From Mesaphorura yosii (Eukaryota > Arthropoda > Collembola > Poduromorpha > Tullbergiidae), in the NCBI GenBank assembly GCA_009869945.1, contig WIXG01000677.1:1-27317 (forward strand): a stretch of 27,317 nt of DNA, written 5' to 3'. The stretch's first letter is position 1; each line of letters begins with the position of its first letter. The position numbers and the translations under genes were made by a program. The notes beneath the pieces were generated by a model. The model saw only the letters and a program-made list of their open reading frames with translations, searched no databases and was not told the DNA's origin. Positions 1-10,425 of this stretch are shown here, in pieces.

Positions 1-1185
1 CTCAGAAATCGGATCCCGTGAATGCAGCCGAGATTGTCACTTCCAGCCTTTGTGCTCAGCCACTTCTTTGTGTTTGTGTACACGGAGAATGCAATTATAC
101 TTTGCACAGGTTTTGACAGACCTTTAAAAATAGAGTGATGCCAATAGAGGTGCAATCGTGGAGTACAATCACTTTTAACTTTTTCTATTTAATTGACAAC
201 TTACGAGCTGAGGCACCAGCCTCATCCTTTGGTGGAAGTGCGAGATCAATAGTTGTTCCAATCGCGCACAAAGCGGCGATCAATGCCAAAATTATTCTGC
301 AAGAAACAAACTTCATAAAGCGACCGAGAGAAAAGCGACGTCTCGTGAAAGAGACTTACATCATGACAATGTCGCCAGCTGTAAGCTTGGGTTTGTCATC
401 CGTTTGGCAATCAGTCAGACTGATACAAACTCCAGTTCTATTTGTTGCAGAATTCAAAAACGCTTGGAAGTCTTCCTTGGAGCATTTGCTGGGCATACAA
501 AGTGCGGCGCCTGGATAGATTCCAGTCTCGAAGATTGGGCCAAGCATCGCCTGAGCCACTTTGTATTGTTCGGTGGTCGAACCTTCTTGGGCTGGCTGAC
601 AGAAGTGCTCTGGAACCACGAACGCCCCGCAGTATTGGCCTTTAAAGTCGGATCGCATACCAGAAGTGCTGATTTCTCCTCGTGTGGCAAGACATTCGTC
701 AAAGTCACCGTACGAATTTGTGTGACCCGAGAGTACGCCTTCCGGTATCTTCGACATTGCATCCAGCACTAGAAAACAAAGACACGAAGCCTTAAGTTTA
801 GAATCATAAATCAATATCGCTTGACGCATAAAACTAATGTTGTCGCATGCTTGTCGGACTTACTCTGGATGGACCACAACACTCCCAAGTTCTGGGCCCA
901 AGCGCTCAAATGGCTGAAGCAGTCGCTGCTGATGTCTTCCAACGATTGCAATTGGGGAGAGTTTGGCTTCTTCGGATCTTCAGCGGGTAGATCATTCAGG
1001 TTGCTGAGTAGGGGCTTTATGTATTCTGCCATGTTGGAGATTTGAATATGGTCAGCGTTTGAAGCGTCGAAGGCTTTGGCCGCGGCAGCTGAATGATCAG
1101 AATGCGAAATTCTGGAGCAACTGGAAGCCATGACGAAGTGTGTCAAGATGCCCCAAGCAATAAAAGCTGCCGTTTGACGACTCAT
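1..1185 (-). CDS. NRF-6-like acyltransferase, partial (5' part only; runs off the left edge)
   Basis: The exons I read are 1185-864, 768-360, 296-205 and 121 to beyond 1, with introns of 95, 63 and 83 nt and phases 1, 2 and 1. The product starts with a signal peptide (MSRQTAAFIAWGILTHFVMA). It continues into the extracellular cysteine-rich NRF domain, with motifs GHTNSYGDFDECLATR, KGQYCGAF and ALCMPSKCS. A first membrane helix follows (ILALIAALCAIGTTIDLAL), and then the start of the acyltransferase-3 domain (AFSVYTNTKKW...CIHGIRFLS), where the window ends. Family members are multipass membrane proteins. C. elegans NRF-6 acts in lipid or drug uptake, but substrates are mostly unknown. The gene is a tandem paralogue of the one at 2073-5175, with identical exon phases. 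Family is certain; function in this animal is unknown. Confidence 0.85.
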
Positions 1186-1270
1186 TTTGGAACAAAGCTA
1201 AGCTTCTGTGCTAATTGTGTTAAGTTATGTCAAGTCAAGGAACTGTAACTGAACACGGAATTGGCGTCCG

Positions 1271-1278
1271 TATTTATA
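1271..1278 (-). promoter_or_regulatory. TATA box of the left NRF-6-like gene
   Basis: The minus strand reads TATAAATA, 86 nt upstream of the ATG at 1185. That spacing leaves a 5' leader of about 50-60 nt, plausible for a core promoter. Confidence 0.5.
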
Positions 1279-1954
1279 TTCATTGTCCAGATCGGTCGGT
1301 CTGTGATTCATACGAAATAGATTTTTCACATTGATTAATTGGTTGATTCACTGTATTTACGCAATTGTGATAATTTGAGACAAAGAGCGAGCCTGTCACA
1401 TCACACGTCTAACTAACTAGCCGCTGACTCGTGCCTGTTTTGCAGCATTTTAAGTGCCCAGACATCACCTTTTGCTTTCACTGCGCTGGACCTTTGCTCC
1501 GCAACACATGATCGGCTGGTCTGCTGCTGTAGACGTGCCACTGGCTTTGATACCTGAATGCAACCGTACTGAATACTTGCTTGCATCACAACTATATCGT
1601 AGTAGTTTATATGTGACACAGTGAAATTAGGTTCACACTTGAAAGTTAACACAAATCAAATGAATCAAAATCAATTGGCAGCTGAGTCAGAACACTCTGC
1701 AGTGTAGTGCAGGTTCACGTGCTCACGCTGTGGATCAAAATAGTTCGTTGAGTTTGCACGTCATGAATACTGGAGTCACACTCTTCGGTCAATCAGCTGC
1801 CGATGAATGAAAAGCAAACAACAAATCTGACTTCGAACTGGAGGAAGGACGATAATCAGATGATCAATGTGCGTATTTACACGAGAAATCCATGAGTTTG
1901 CGAATAAATATCAAATACGGTGGTCGGATGTCTGATTCTTGGTGAGATCATTTG
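1279..1954. other. Intergenic spacer between the tandem NRF-6-like genes
   Basis: I find no ORF with protein-like features here. The stretch separates the 3' end of the right NRF-6-like gene from the promoter of the left one, so it should hold the upstream control region of the left copy. No clear repeat or RNA gene was seen. Confidence 0.5.
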
Positions 1955-1960
1955 TTTATT
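1955..1960 (-). terminator. Poly(A) signal of the complete NRF-6-like gene
   Basis: AATAAA on the minus strand, 113 nt after the stop codon at 2073-2075. Confidence 0.5.
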
Positions 1961-2072
1961 GAAAAAGTGCAAAATTAACTTAACTCGTGAGCATAAACAA
2001 TGCCGTGAAATAGAGAACTGACGAGGAAGAGTATTATAAATATTTGGCTCCTGTCATATGACTGGAGACAGG

Positions 2073-5000
2073 CTACACTTTGTCATTTGACTGTTTTCCA
2101 TCGTTGTCGTTGCGCGTGATTCGATTATCATTTATGTCTCCGTTTTTCATTGTGCCAACTCCGTTTCCCGTCGGTCCATTGTTCCCTGCATCTGCTGATT
2201 TGGGCTTCGAGGGCTGTTGCTTATCTGCCGCTGAATTAAAATAACTTAGCTCAGAAATGGGAATTTGACGACAGAGAGGCAGGTGAAACGCACGTCTCGT
2301 TTCTCGTGCCCATGATCAGAATTATGAAATTTCGTTCTATTGTTTCAGGAGCTTATACCTTGTTCAAAAATAATTTTCTCCAGGGCCATGAATGGCGACT
2401 CGAGTGCCATGCATGCCACAAAGCTCACCAGCAGCGACATGACCATGTGCGCGAAAAAGTGATTTATCTAAAATGGAACGTGTAGCATTATCGCGTGATT
2501 AGGCTCGATTTGTGCTGGATTTGATTGATCGTGTAATTGCACATCTGCTTACCCCTGTGTACAAGTCATACGACACGTCCTGTCGGGCGCTCAAGTAAAA
2601 AAGCGACTGCAACCAGTACGAAATGAGGTAGACACAGAATGAGAGTCGCCCCAGCGGGATAAATGCTTTCCATGACAAGAAAGTATTGACGAATCCCCCG
2701 TGTCCCATCGTGCAGGCGAGCACAACCCAGGACACTGACATGCCCCATCCGAATCGATGCATGCCAGCATACAAAGCGCTGCCCAGCCGTTTGTACTCCT
2801 TTGCCGGGTCGAAAAATGGTCTCACACTGAACAATATCGTTAATGCCAGAGCTGTGGACAACGCCCAGCCAAGTGCCACAGCCCATCTTGGGAGCTTGAG
2901 TGGTGTGCGCCGTTTGCGGATCACGTACAGGAAGTAGCCAGCCCAAAGTCCCACAACGTACGAGCCTGAATGCAAATTGGAAATGAAGGCACTGATCCTT
3001 TTGGAAAGTTTACGCAAACAAGCTTACCAAATCTCATCCATGGTTTAATGTAGCTTTTGTTGTAAAATTCTTCGTATCTGAAGTAAAAAAGAAAAATTAC
3101 GCTAAGCACATGTCTTTGCGCTTTTGAGCGAAGTTTGGGGATTCGAGCTTACGCGTCCAGTCCTGTCACGATTAAAGTTGAGTCCAACTTCTCTGCGTAA
3201 GTGACTGTAACCGGAACCACGATGGAAGCCACCGTGAAGAGCCCCATCAAGATCAGGCCAGGGATCCTCCATCTCCAGAGCGGAATGAGTAAGAGTGGAG
3301 AGATGATGAAAAATTGCATGTCATTGCCCAAGTACCAGGATTCTCCGTGACACTGAAAGTTTATAACGACTTCGAGTTAATGAAAACACTTGGGAAACAT
3401 TAACGGCTTTCTTCTTTTGCTTTTACCATCCAATTCCCAGCGTCACTCATGTCGTACTTGACCAAATTGTTAATGTAAAGAAGGTTGTGCCACCAATGTC
3501 TTCGGCAGTTGCTTCCGCCGTTTACGAGTCCATAAGTGCGAGGTCCGGGCTTCAAATATTCAAACCAGGTGGCCATAATTCCAATTAAGATCGCGTACGT
3601 TGGTGTGAGTCTGAAATTGTAAAGATAAGGTTTCAGCATTAGTTTGTCATACTCTTTTTTTGCTAGACTTGTGGCAAGTTTTTACCGGAGATATCTGTGC
3701 AAGTAAAGCATAGGCACATTGAGTCGTCCTTTTGTTTTGTCGAGCATCTTCATCAACGTGAAGGCACAAAGCATTCCGGCGACCGTGAAGAAGGTGTCCA
3801 CGGAGAGGGATCCGTTAATAATTGGATAGATTGTCCAGTCTTCGTATGTCTGAAAGTAATTGCGTCATCATACGATACAACTGATTACAATAAATTTGAC
3901 GAAGTTGGCATAGATATGACTCACTTTCATAAGGTCCGCCAGGTTCCAGATTCTTTCCATCCAGAGTGTCCACGTGTGAGCCAGAACGACCCAGCATGAA
4001 CTCAAAAATCGGATCCCATGAATGCAGCCGAGGTTATCTCCCCCGCCTTTCGTGTTGAGCCACTTCCTTGTGTTTGTATAAACAGAGAAAGCAACAATGC
4101 TTTGTATTACCTTCGATTTCTCTGCCAAAACAAGACGGTATACGTGAATATTTCCGGAAGTTCTATAACTCAAAATGTAGCATCGACCAAAATAAATGGA
4201 ACATACGTCTTGAGGGGCCACCATCCTGCGGCCGAGACAGGAAAAGATCGACGGTAGTTCCGATAACACACAAAGCAGCGATGAAAGACAAAAGCGTTCT
4301 GCAAAGGAAACATGAAGCAAGCTTCTTTAGTGTTTTTTCAAAAGTCAACCTGCAGGAGAAAATGGAGCTTACATCATCGAAATATCACTTGCTCTCAACT
4401 TCGGGTTGTCATCCGTCTGACAGTGATTCACGCGAAAGCAAACTTCTGTCTGGTTTGTCGCGGCGATTGCGGCAGCGAAAAATGTTTGAATGTCTGCGTT
4501 CGAGCACGAACTGGGCATGCACACTGCCACGCCGGGAGTAATTCCAACCTCAAAGATTGGGGCAAGAATCGCCTTCAGTTGAGCCTCCCGGAGTCGCTGC
4601 TCGACTGCTCCTAATTCTTCCAAGCCTTCAGTAGCTTTGCAGAGGTTTCCTGGCACGAGATACGCGGTGCAATATCGGCCCTTGAAACCAGGCTGGATTT
4701 CAGGCGAACTGCTTTCTAGATCGGCCCGCGTCGCCAAACACTCGTCAAAGTCGCCGTAAGAGTTCGTATGGCCAGTCAGAATTCCTTCATTAATTTTGGA
4801 CATAGCATCCAACACTAAAAGCAAAGATTTTGGAATCAGGACGTGAAGTACTCGTCATTCATACGGAAATTTGTTGGTCAACTTACTTCGGAGAGACCAC
4901 TGAGTTTGAAGATTTTCTGACCACGCGTTGAGATGTGCCAAACACTCCTCACTCACGTCTGCCAGACTGGCTCGGCTTGAGCTCGATGACCTTTGCAACG

Positions 5001-5175
5001 CTTGTAGCATTGCCTGTGAATATGACGCCATGTTCGGGAAGTTTTGCAAATCCGCAACTGTGTTGGGCGACACTGGGCCCTCATTCCCTGTTGATTGTCG
5101 AAACGCTGCGAAACACGTGGAAAGGAGTATGAAATGTATGAATAGAACTTTGCCCATCTGGGTTAAGGAGCCCAT
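2073..5175 (-). CDS. NRF-6-like (nose resistant to fluoxetine) membrane acyltransferase, complete
   Basis: Eleven exons join in frame: 5175-4887, 4814-4373, 4298-4207, 4121-3925, 3849-3686, 3610-3427, 3352-3153, 3077-3028, 2965-2553, 2467-2359 and 2230-2073, giving about 765 aa. Order: signal peptide (MGKVLFIHFILLSTCFA), NRF cysteine-rich domain (GHTNSYGDFDECLATR, GRYCTAY, CMPSSC), first membrane helix (about 247-265), then an acyltransferase-3 domain. The R-X10-H signature of acyltransferase-3 proteins is present (R312...H323 in GIRFLSSCWVVLAH). Other family motifs are NGSLSVDTFF, LHRYLRLTPTYA, YNKSYIKPWMRFG and ESPFMALEK. The hydrophilic tail is rich in Asn, Gly and Asp. Introns are 62-128 nt. 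The family moves or acylates lipids or small molecules in membranes; the substrate is not predictable. It could also start at Met7, which scores as well as a signal peptide. Confidence 0.93.
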
Positions 5176-5296
5176 TTCTAAGTGCTAATTACTATGCGGT
5201 CCCTATACAGCTTAATGTATTCTGCGAATAGGCGTCCTACAATTGAACTTTTTCTTTCTGACTCCAGTTTTGGAAGTTTGTTTTAATTTGTACTGG

Positions 5297-5303
5297 ATTT
5301 ATA
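5297..5303 (-). promoter_or_regulatory. Possible TATA box of the complete NRF-6-like gene
   Basis: TATAAAT on the minus strand, 122 nt upstream of the ATG at 5175. The position is acceptable but further out than in the left paralogue, so the call is tentative. Confidence 0.3.
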
Positions 5304-6168
5304 CCTGTATTTACGATTAGATTAGCTGCACTGGAGAACGATTAGTACTTGGCCATGATGAACATGTGCATGATTGCCGTAAACAAAGCTATTTCAGAGG
5401 TCAAGCCTGCATCATTTATTCCTGTTAAATTTTTCATGCGTTACATACATGAACGCGTTGTGAAATATGTCATGGACAGAGTGCGAAGGCTGGTCTGGAG
5501 TGGTAATGACACGAAATATGAAACCGGGCAACGTAGACAATTGAAGAGCGAGGGGGGCGCATCTGACATCATCCGCACCAATTGACTCGTCTCTGTTGAC
5601 TCCTGAATTGTATAGCAGGTGGATAACTTCCAGCTAAATTATGAGTTCACGCTTCAGACGAGAGTGATAGACATTTAATTACTTTACTTCAATTCAATTA
5701 CTGTGAGCAAAGGTTAAGTTGGTGTATTTAGCAAGAACTTTATTCACACCGTGGCTAACTGAAAACCCCAACAACCGTAATTACAAGTATTGAGCAATTG
5801 CACCGATTGAAAGTTTCAAATATTTGCTCTGAATTGATCACGGATGGCTTCGGCCAGCTGCACCACAGGCTTGTTTGCCAACAGTGGTACATTCATTTCA
5901 CGTATTCAAGTTCAAGTTCAGGAGAAGCGGAGGAAGTTAGTAATTTTATAAGGACACAAATTATGCATGCTTTGTCCATTTAACGCAAGGACGACAGATC
6001 AATTGTCGACACGCGAGATGAAAAATCATTTGCATCCTGCAGGATCCGGACGCATTTGGCAGAACTCACGCTTCCCCTTGAAGTATATTTTTCCAACAAT
6101 GCCTGCAGAAGCTCAGTTGAGGTTGCTGCACCGTTTCTCAGCGTCGGGATTTTTCAGCCAACGCAAAT
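5304..6168. other. Intergenic region, no gene recognised
   Basis: This separates the minus-strand NRF-6-like pair from the plus-strand cluster. The open frames here (for example 5355-5585 and 5798-5983) show no signal peptide, domain or splice context that would mark them as coding. It probably contains divergent promoters. Confidence 0.45.
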
Positions 6169-6454
6169 ATGGAGAATCCGTTAGCGGCAACGGACAGGGT
6201 TCCTGAAGGTTAGTTTTTATTAGCCTCCTCCTTCTTGCATAGTTCTAAAAGCTGAAAGTTTGAATTCTTTGAACAAAGAATTGGTAGTGTGGAAGTTTCG
6301 AGCCCTCATCATACTTGGAATAATGACTGTCATACTCATCGCTTGTGGAGTGCTGATCTGTCAGAAATTAACTGCAAAATCCAGGAGGAAGAGGAACGAG
6401 GCTCGTCTATCGGTTCCCCACATTGAATGGGCTCTGGATTACAATAATCTTTAG
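6169..6454 (+). CDS. Small single-pass membrane protein 1 (about 83 aa), unrecognised family
   Basis: The terminal exon 6243-6454 is well supported. It encodes a Trp-led hydrophobic helix (WKFRALIILGIMTVILIACG), the block GVLICQKLTAKSRRKR, an acidic/aromatic end (PHIEWALDYNNL), a stop, and AATAAA at 6592. A short first exon, 6169-6208 (MENPLAATDRVPE), fits in phase 1 with donor GTTAGT and a pyrimidine-rich acceptor, but the intron would be only 34 nt. The basic stretch after the helix predicts an extracellular or lumenal N terminus and a cytoplasmic tail of about 28 residues. The next gene (6690-7099) is a paralogue. The membrane exon also resembles that of the Ig receptor downstream. Function is unknown; the first exon is uncertain. 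Confidence 0.6.
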
Positions 6455-6591
6455 TTGGTTCTCACTTTCTTGATAAAGAAAACAGATGAAGTTCTGACGA
6501 GCGCGATTGGTTGTACTTCACTTATTTTTCTGACTGATTTTGTTTGCGCGGCTGAATACACTGAACGATTCCACGTTCGTGCAATTGGTAG

Positions 6592-6597
6592 AATAAA
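6592..6597 (+). terminator. Poly(A) signal of small membrane gene 1
   Basis: AATAAA, 138 nt after the stop codon at 6452-6454. Confidence 0.45.
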
Positions 6598-6689
6598 ATT
6601 ATCGTTTCATTAGTTCGGTGTGACTATTCCTAACTCGATCCGTAAAACCAGCATCCTATCAGCTTATCAACCTTGCGCTTGCCCGTGAG

Positions 6690-7099
6690 ATGAATTTTTT
6701 CCTCTTTTTTTACGCCGGCATGGTTAATATAGAAGCCTTAGCCACGACAAGCCTTGCAACTACATCAGGGCATGGAACACGTGCAATTTCTAAGATACAT
6801 TCGTATAAATTCCCGGATTTGTATCCGTGACGAATTCTCCCGTACGCTGGCGTGCAGCATTGTGAAGAGAAAATAATTTATCCGGCAGCTTTTAAAATCT
6901 TGATCCTGATTAAATTGGCACAGATCTGCTTTGGTGGAGGGTTGGAGTCCTTGTAGTGCTTATACTGTCGATTATCGTGTCTCTAATTTGTGGAGTGCTG
7001 ATATGTTGGAAACTAACAGCTAAATCGAAAAGGAAGCAGAAAGAATCGGGAGTCCCGCCAACCCCAATTGATTGGGGTTTCGTCCTATCCTCATTTTGA
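6690..7099 (+). CDS. Small single-pass membrane protein 2 (about 88 aa), paralogue of protein 1
   Basis: The terminal exon 6924-7099 starts in phase 1 after TTGGCACAG. It encodes a helix (WWRVGVLVVLILSIIVSLIC), the block GVLICWKLTAKSKRKQKE, and the end PPTPIDWGFVLSSF. It matches the upstream small gene over GVLIC-x-KLTAKS-[KR]-RK and keeps the P-x-I-[DE]-W motif, so the two are tandem duplicates. A first exon at 6690-6780 would fit: it opens MNFFLFFYAGMVNIEALA (signal-like), ends in phase 1, and uses a weak GTGCAA donor. No better start was found, so this copy may instead be a 5'-truncated remnant. AATAAA follows at 7162. Function is unknown. A TATAAAT at 6804-6810 may be chance. Confidence 0.5.
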
Positions 7100-7143
7100 A
7101 TGAGGAACCTCGCTTCGATCCGACATGATTAAACGATTATGAT

Positions 7144-7149
7144 TATAAA
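7144..7149 (+). promoter_or_regulatory. Possible TATA box of the Ig receptor gene
   Basis: TATAAA lies 228 nt before the chosen ATG at 7372. The implied leader would contain several upstream ATGs, so the assignment is weak. Confidence 0.25.
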
Positions 7150-7161
7150 GTGGTCGTGATG

Positions 7162-7167
7162 AATAAA
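7162..7167 (+). terminator. Poly(A) signal of small membrane gene 2
   Basis: AATAAA, 63 nt after the stop at 7097-7099. It supports the view that the 6924-7099 exon is the 3' end of a transcript. Confidence 0.45.
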
Positions 7168-7371
7168 TTTGAATTGTGCGTGCAGTAACAACAAAATGAA
7201 ACTTCCGTTGCTTCTTTATCTGAAGGACGGGAGCAGATGATTATTCGTATTTGTCTCCAGACACGCATGGAATTTTATGATTCACTTTACAAGCGACAAG
7301 CAACTGATTCATTTCCACTCCATAGCGAGACAAACACATGTTCAATTTCTGCAAACAGTTCACGGTGTATC

Positions 7372-10351
7372 ATGCAGATCGTCCATCTTTTATCCAGGTG
7401 GTTATTGCTAGTAACTACGTGTCCCTGGGCAATTTTCCCTAGTTGGACATCCGCAGATGTTTCGGACTTACGTGCCCCGGCTTTGTACCTGGATCTGAGT
7501 CCAAGTCCATACTTAAATCGACCGCTACCTCCAGAAGGCCAAGACCAAGATGGCGCGCCTGCAAGCAGAATATTGAGTCCGCTTGGGGCAGATTCGGAAT
7601 ACGTTTTTACAAGGGAGACTTATTCAGCCACTCTGATTTGCAACGCCACATATCCGATAACTTGGGTCTTCCACAACACAGAGGTAAAGCTAAATTAACC
7701 TTCCAGCTGCGGACCAGAAGAACTCTTTTCTTGCATTTCTTGCAGCAAAATGGACACGCATCATGGCTCATCAGCTTGAGAATGCGGCGAGATGCAGTAA
7801 TCATCTATGACACATCCACCTACTCATACACGGCGGAGTTGGGGCTTCAGGGTGGATATAATCGGTTGACCGGCAATTACTCTTGTAAAAGTACAACCCG
7901 GCAGCAACTTCGAAATAGCGTGTTCGTCTATTGGGAAGGTGATAATGGGAGAATAATACCGCTGGAGTTGGTACTAACGTTACTTGTCTTCACCTATTAT
8001 TAGGTTCATCGCCGCCATTTTTGCTTCAGGCTGGAGAGAATCGGTCTGTGTGCATTGAAAAAGGGATAGCAGTTCTCCCATGCGCGGTTTCAAGACCGAG
8101 TGAAGGTGTTGTCTTGTGGAAATCAACTGATAAGGTCCGTAGTCTGGCAACCTGTCATTGTTCATGTAGACACTGACAGTCGTATTCTTCCCAGGGTTAT
8201 GTTCACCTTCGCCAAAACCGCTCAATTATCTTCGACCCCAAAGTTGGACTCACAATGTACCAGCGTGATCTCCCCGATTTGGTCGGCGATTATGTTTGCA
8301 CTACGAATACAGAGGCTGCGCCAATGAGGCAAGGTGTTACGGTTGCAAACCCAATTAGCTCGACTGAGAACGACTATGTAAATGTCAAAGTTGAGCAATG
8401 CCCTGGTATGTACGATCAGTTCACGTATTCTAGAGACAAGCTTAAATTGCTCTCATTCACAGAAACATTATTCATGATTGACCCCAACAAATCCAATGCG
8501 AGTCTGTCTTACGACAGTGCCAAGGGCGATCTTGTGTGTTGTTCCAGCAGCGGTAGGGCGCCGAAGATCTTCCATGTTTATTGTCATCATTCGGTGATTT
8601 GTGCCTTTCGCCAGGAGATGGATGCCTTCGTAAGTCTTCCGTTAACTTAGGCTGTCACTCAATATTCACACTTTGGTAGTTTTCCCTCCGCAGTTTTTGA
8701 AACGCCTCAGTCTCCAAGGTAGAAGAACGAAAAATGGTTGTTCACGATACAGAATTTACGTTTACTCACCCGGCGTTGCTCGCTGTATTGGAGATGGAAT
8801 AGATCGCTCCATGGAATACGCCTTTCCGATAATCGGTGATTACAGCTCCCGCCAAAATAGGCGGCAAATTCCAATCTGTAAGGAGGCAATACTCTCAAGC
8901 TGTCTTTGAAACCGAAACTGGTTCTCATTCGCCTGCTGCCCGGTCGTTTGCAGATTTCAATTGGAACGAGATTCAGCCAACAGAAATGATGACAATTCAG
9001 CCGACACCAGTACTTCTGGGGATAGGACATCGCCGCGGAGTCAAACGTCTGTCGCCGCCGCCTGCAGACATGAACGACCTCGGAACAATTTACGACGGGC
9101 AGTGGCTGTATCTGTTTTGCCACACGTCAACATACTATTTTGCGGACGGAATTCATTGGGCAATCAAGTACAAGAACAACACACAGCGATTTGTGAAAGG
9201 TTTGACAAGTTAATGCTGCGCTCACGTTGTTGAAATATTTCCTGAACTTGAATGCTGGAATCGGTTGTCCTTTACCACAGGATCTGTTGAGGGAACCATT
9301 GACGCCCAAGATTATAGGCGCAATATCTTCGCGCAAAACGGACCAGAACCCTTGTTTATGCAAGCACATCAGGACATGGAGTCCGTCATTTGCATCGCAC
9401 CCGTGTGGAACAGCACCGAGTATGTGCACAAGGCACTGCATCTTTATGTCAATGGTGCGTCAATTGTTAACGATCACATGTTTTAATTATCGCACAGAAT
9501 TGACTGATGATGTTTGCGTTGTAACTTATTAGAATCTGTCGCTCCAACGTTGATTGATCCAGACCACATAGTTTTAACGTGGGTTCTGAATGACACGTTC
9601 AAAGAAATGAGTTGTGAAGCAAAAGGCATCCCTTTGCCAGAGATTTCGTGGACTTTCTCGACGGACTCTGGATATTCGGTGAGAAAAGAGTTCATTGATT
9701 TCTCAGGCAGAAATTATTCATGCTTAAAATGCTCAGGGAGCCAGATACATTGATCTGAAGAACAGTAGCTACCAAGATGATCTAGACAACAAGACTCACA
9801 TCGTCTCGGAGACGGTGTCGATTTCTCGTGTCTCGTACTCAACTGCAGGTGTCTACAATTGCACGGTGACAAACTACGGTGGAACTGTGTACAAGCTAAT
9901 TACTGTTAACGTGAAAGGTATGAACCGCAGAAGCTTGAAGCGAGGTCGCCTTCCACAAGATTCTAAAAAACGACTTTTGTTTTTAGAACCAAACTCATGG
10001 AAAACATTCATTGTGTCCGTCGTGGGAGTGGTGGTTATATTGGTACTGGTTGCAGGGGTCGTGCTTCTGTTTTGGAGATTACGAGTTGAGAAACGGACCG
10101 TGCAGGATCTGGCAGCCATTTCCTATCAAGACGCTGTGACTCGGAGAATCAGTGAAATCAATCCAAACTATGAAGACGTGGGTAATGTAGGAAGTATCGA
10201 ACAGGCAATCATCACAGGAGCAATGGAAGCCAAAGGACAAGGCCCTGTACAAGAACAAGAACCGAATTTCTATTCTGGCGACGAGCCAGGCACTAGTACT
10301 GGCAACGGTTCGACCTTGATGTTCGGTGGGTCGTTGGATTTGTTGAGTTAA
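7372..10351 (+). CDS. PDGF/VEGF-receptor (Pvr)-like five-Ig membrane protein lacking a kinase domain
   Basis: Exons 7372-7683, 7746-7938, 8004-8134, 8195-8405, 8463-8629, 8694-8835, 8954-9199, 9281-9454, 9533-9678, 9737-9917 and 9987-10351 join in frame to about 755 aa. A signal peptide (MQIVHLLSRWLLLVTT) precedes five Ig domains, each with a Cys pair: LICNA...NYSC (about 60-168), VLPCAV...GDYVC (170-283), LVCCSSSG...GVARC (284-386), LFCHTS...VICIA (400-525) and MSCEAKG...GVYNC (526-634). The second carries the family hallmark FDPKVGLTMYQRDL, and the first ends SVFVYW. One membrane helix (about 641-664) leads to a 91-residue tail with an NPNY motif (693-696), then a stop. A full receptor would continue into a split tyrosine kinase; none is seen in the next 6 kb. 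Family is an inference from motifs. A start at 7237 is possible but lacks a signal peptide. The exon 6/7 junction is the least certain. Confidence 0.82.
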
Positions 10352-10419
10352 ATTAAGGCAGCACTTAATCACTGGAATATTCTCCGATGTGTAAATGTTA
10401 CTCCAAACCAAAACCTTTA

Positions 10420-10425
10420 ATTAAA
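10420..10425 (+). terminator. Possible poly(A) signal of the Ig receptor gene
   Basis: ATTAAA, 68 nt after the stop codon at 10349-10351. It suggests the transcript really ends here, without a downstream kinase part. Confidence 0.35.

Noticed and set aside
5355..5585. 77-codon plus-strand frame with several Met residues near its start
   Set aside because: No domain, signal peptide or splice context, and it lies in promoter-like intergenic DNA. Likely chance.
8836..8953. Open frame that could extend exon 7 of the Ig receptor leftwards (alternative acceptor at 8846)
   Set aside because: Using the frame to 8835 instead keeps the third Ig domain's second cysteine (GVARC) and leaves a normal 118-nt intron. 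The alternative would drop that cysteine.
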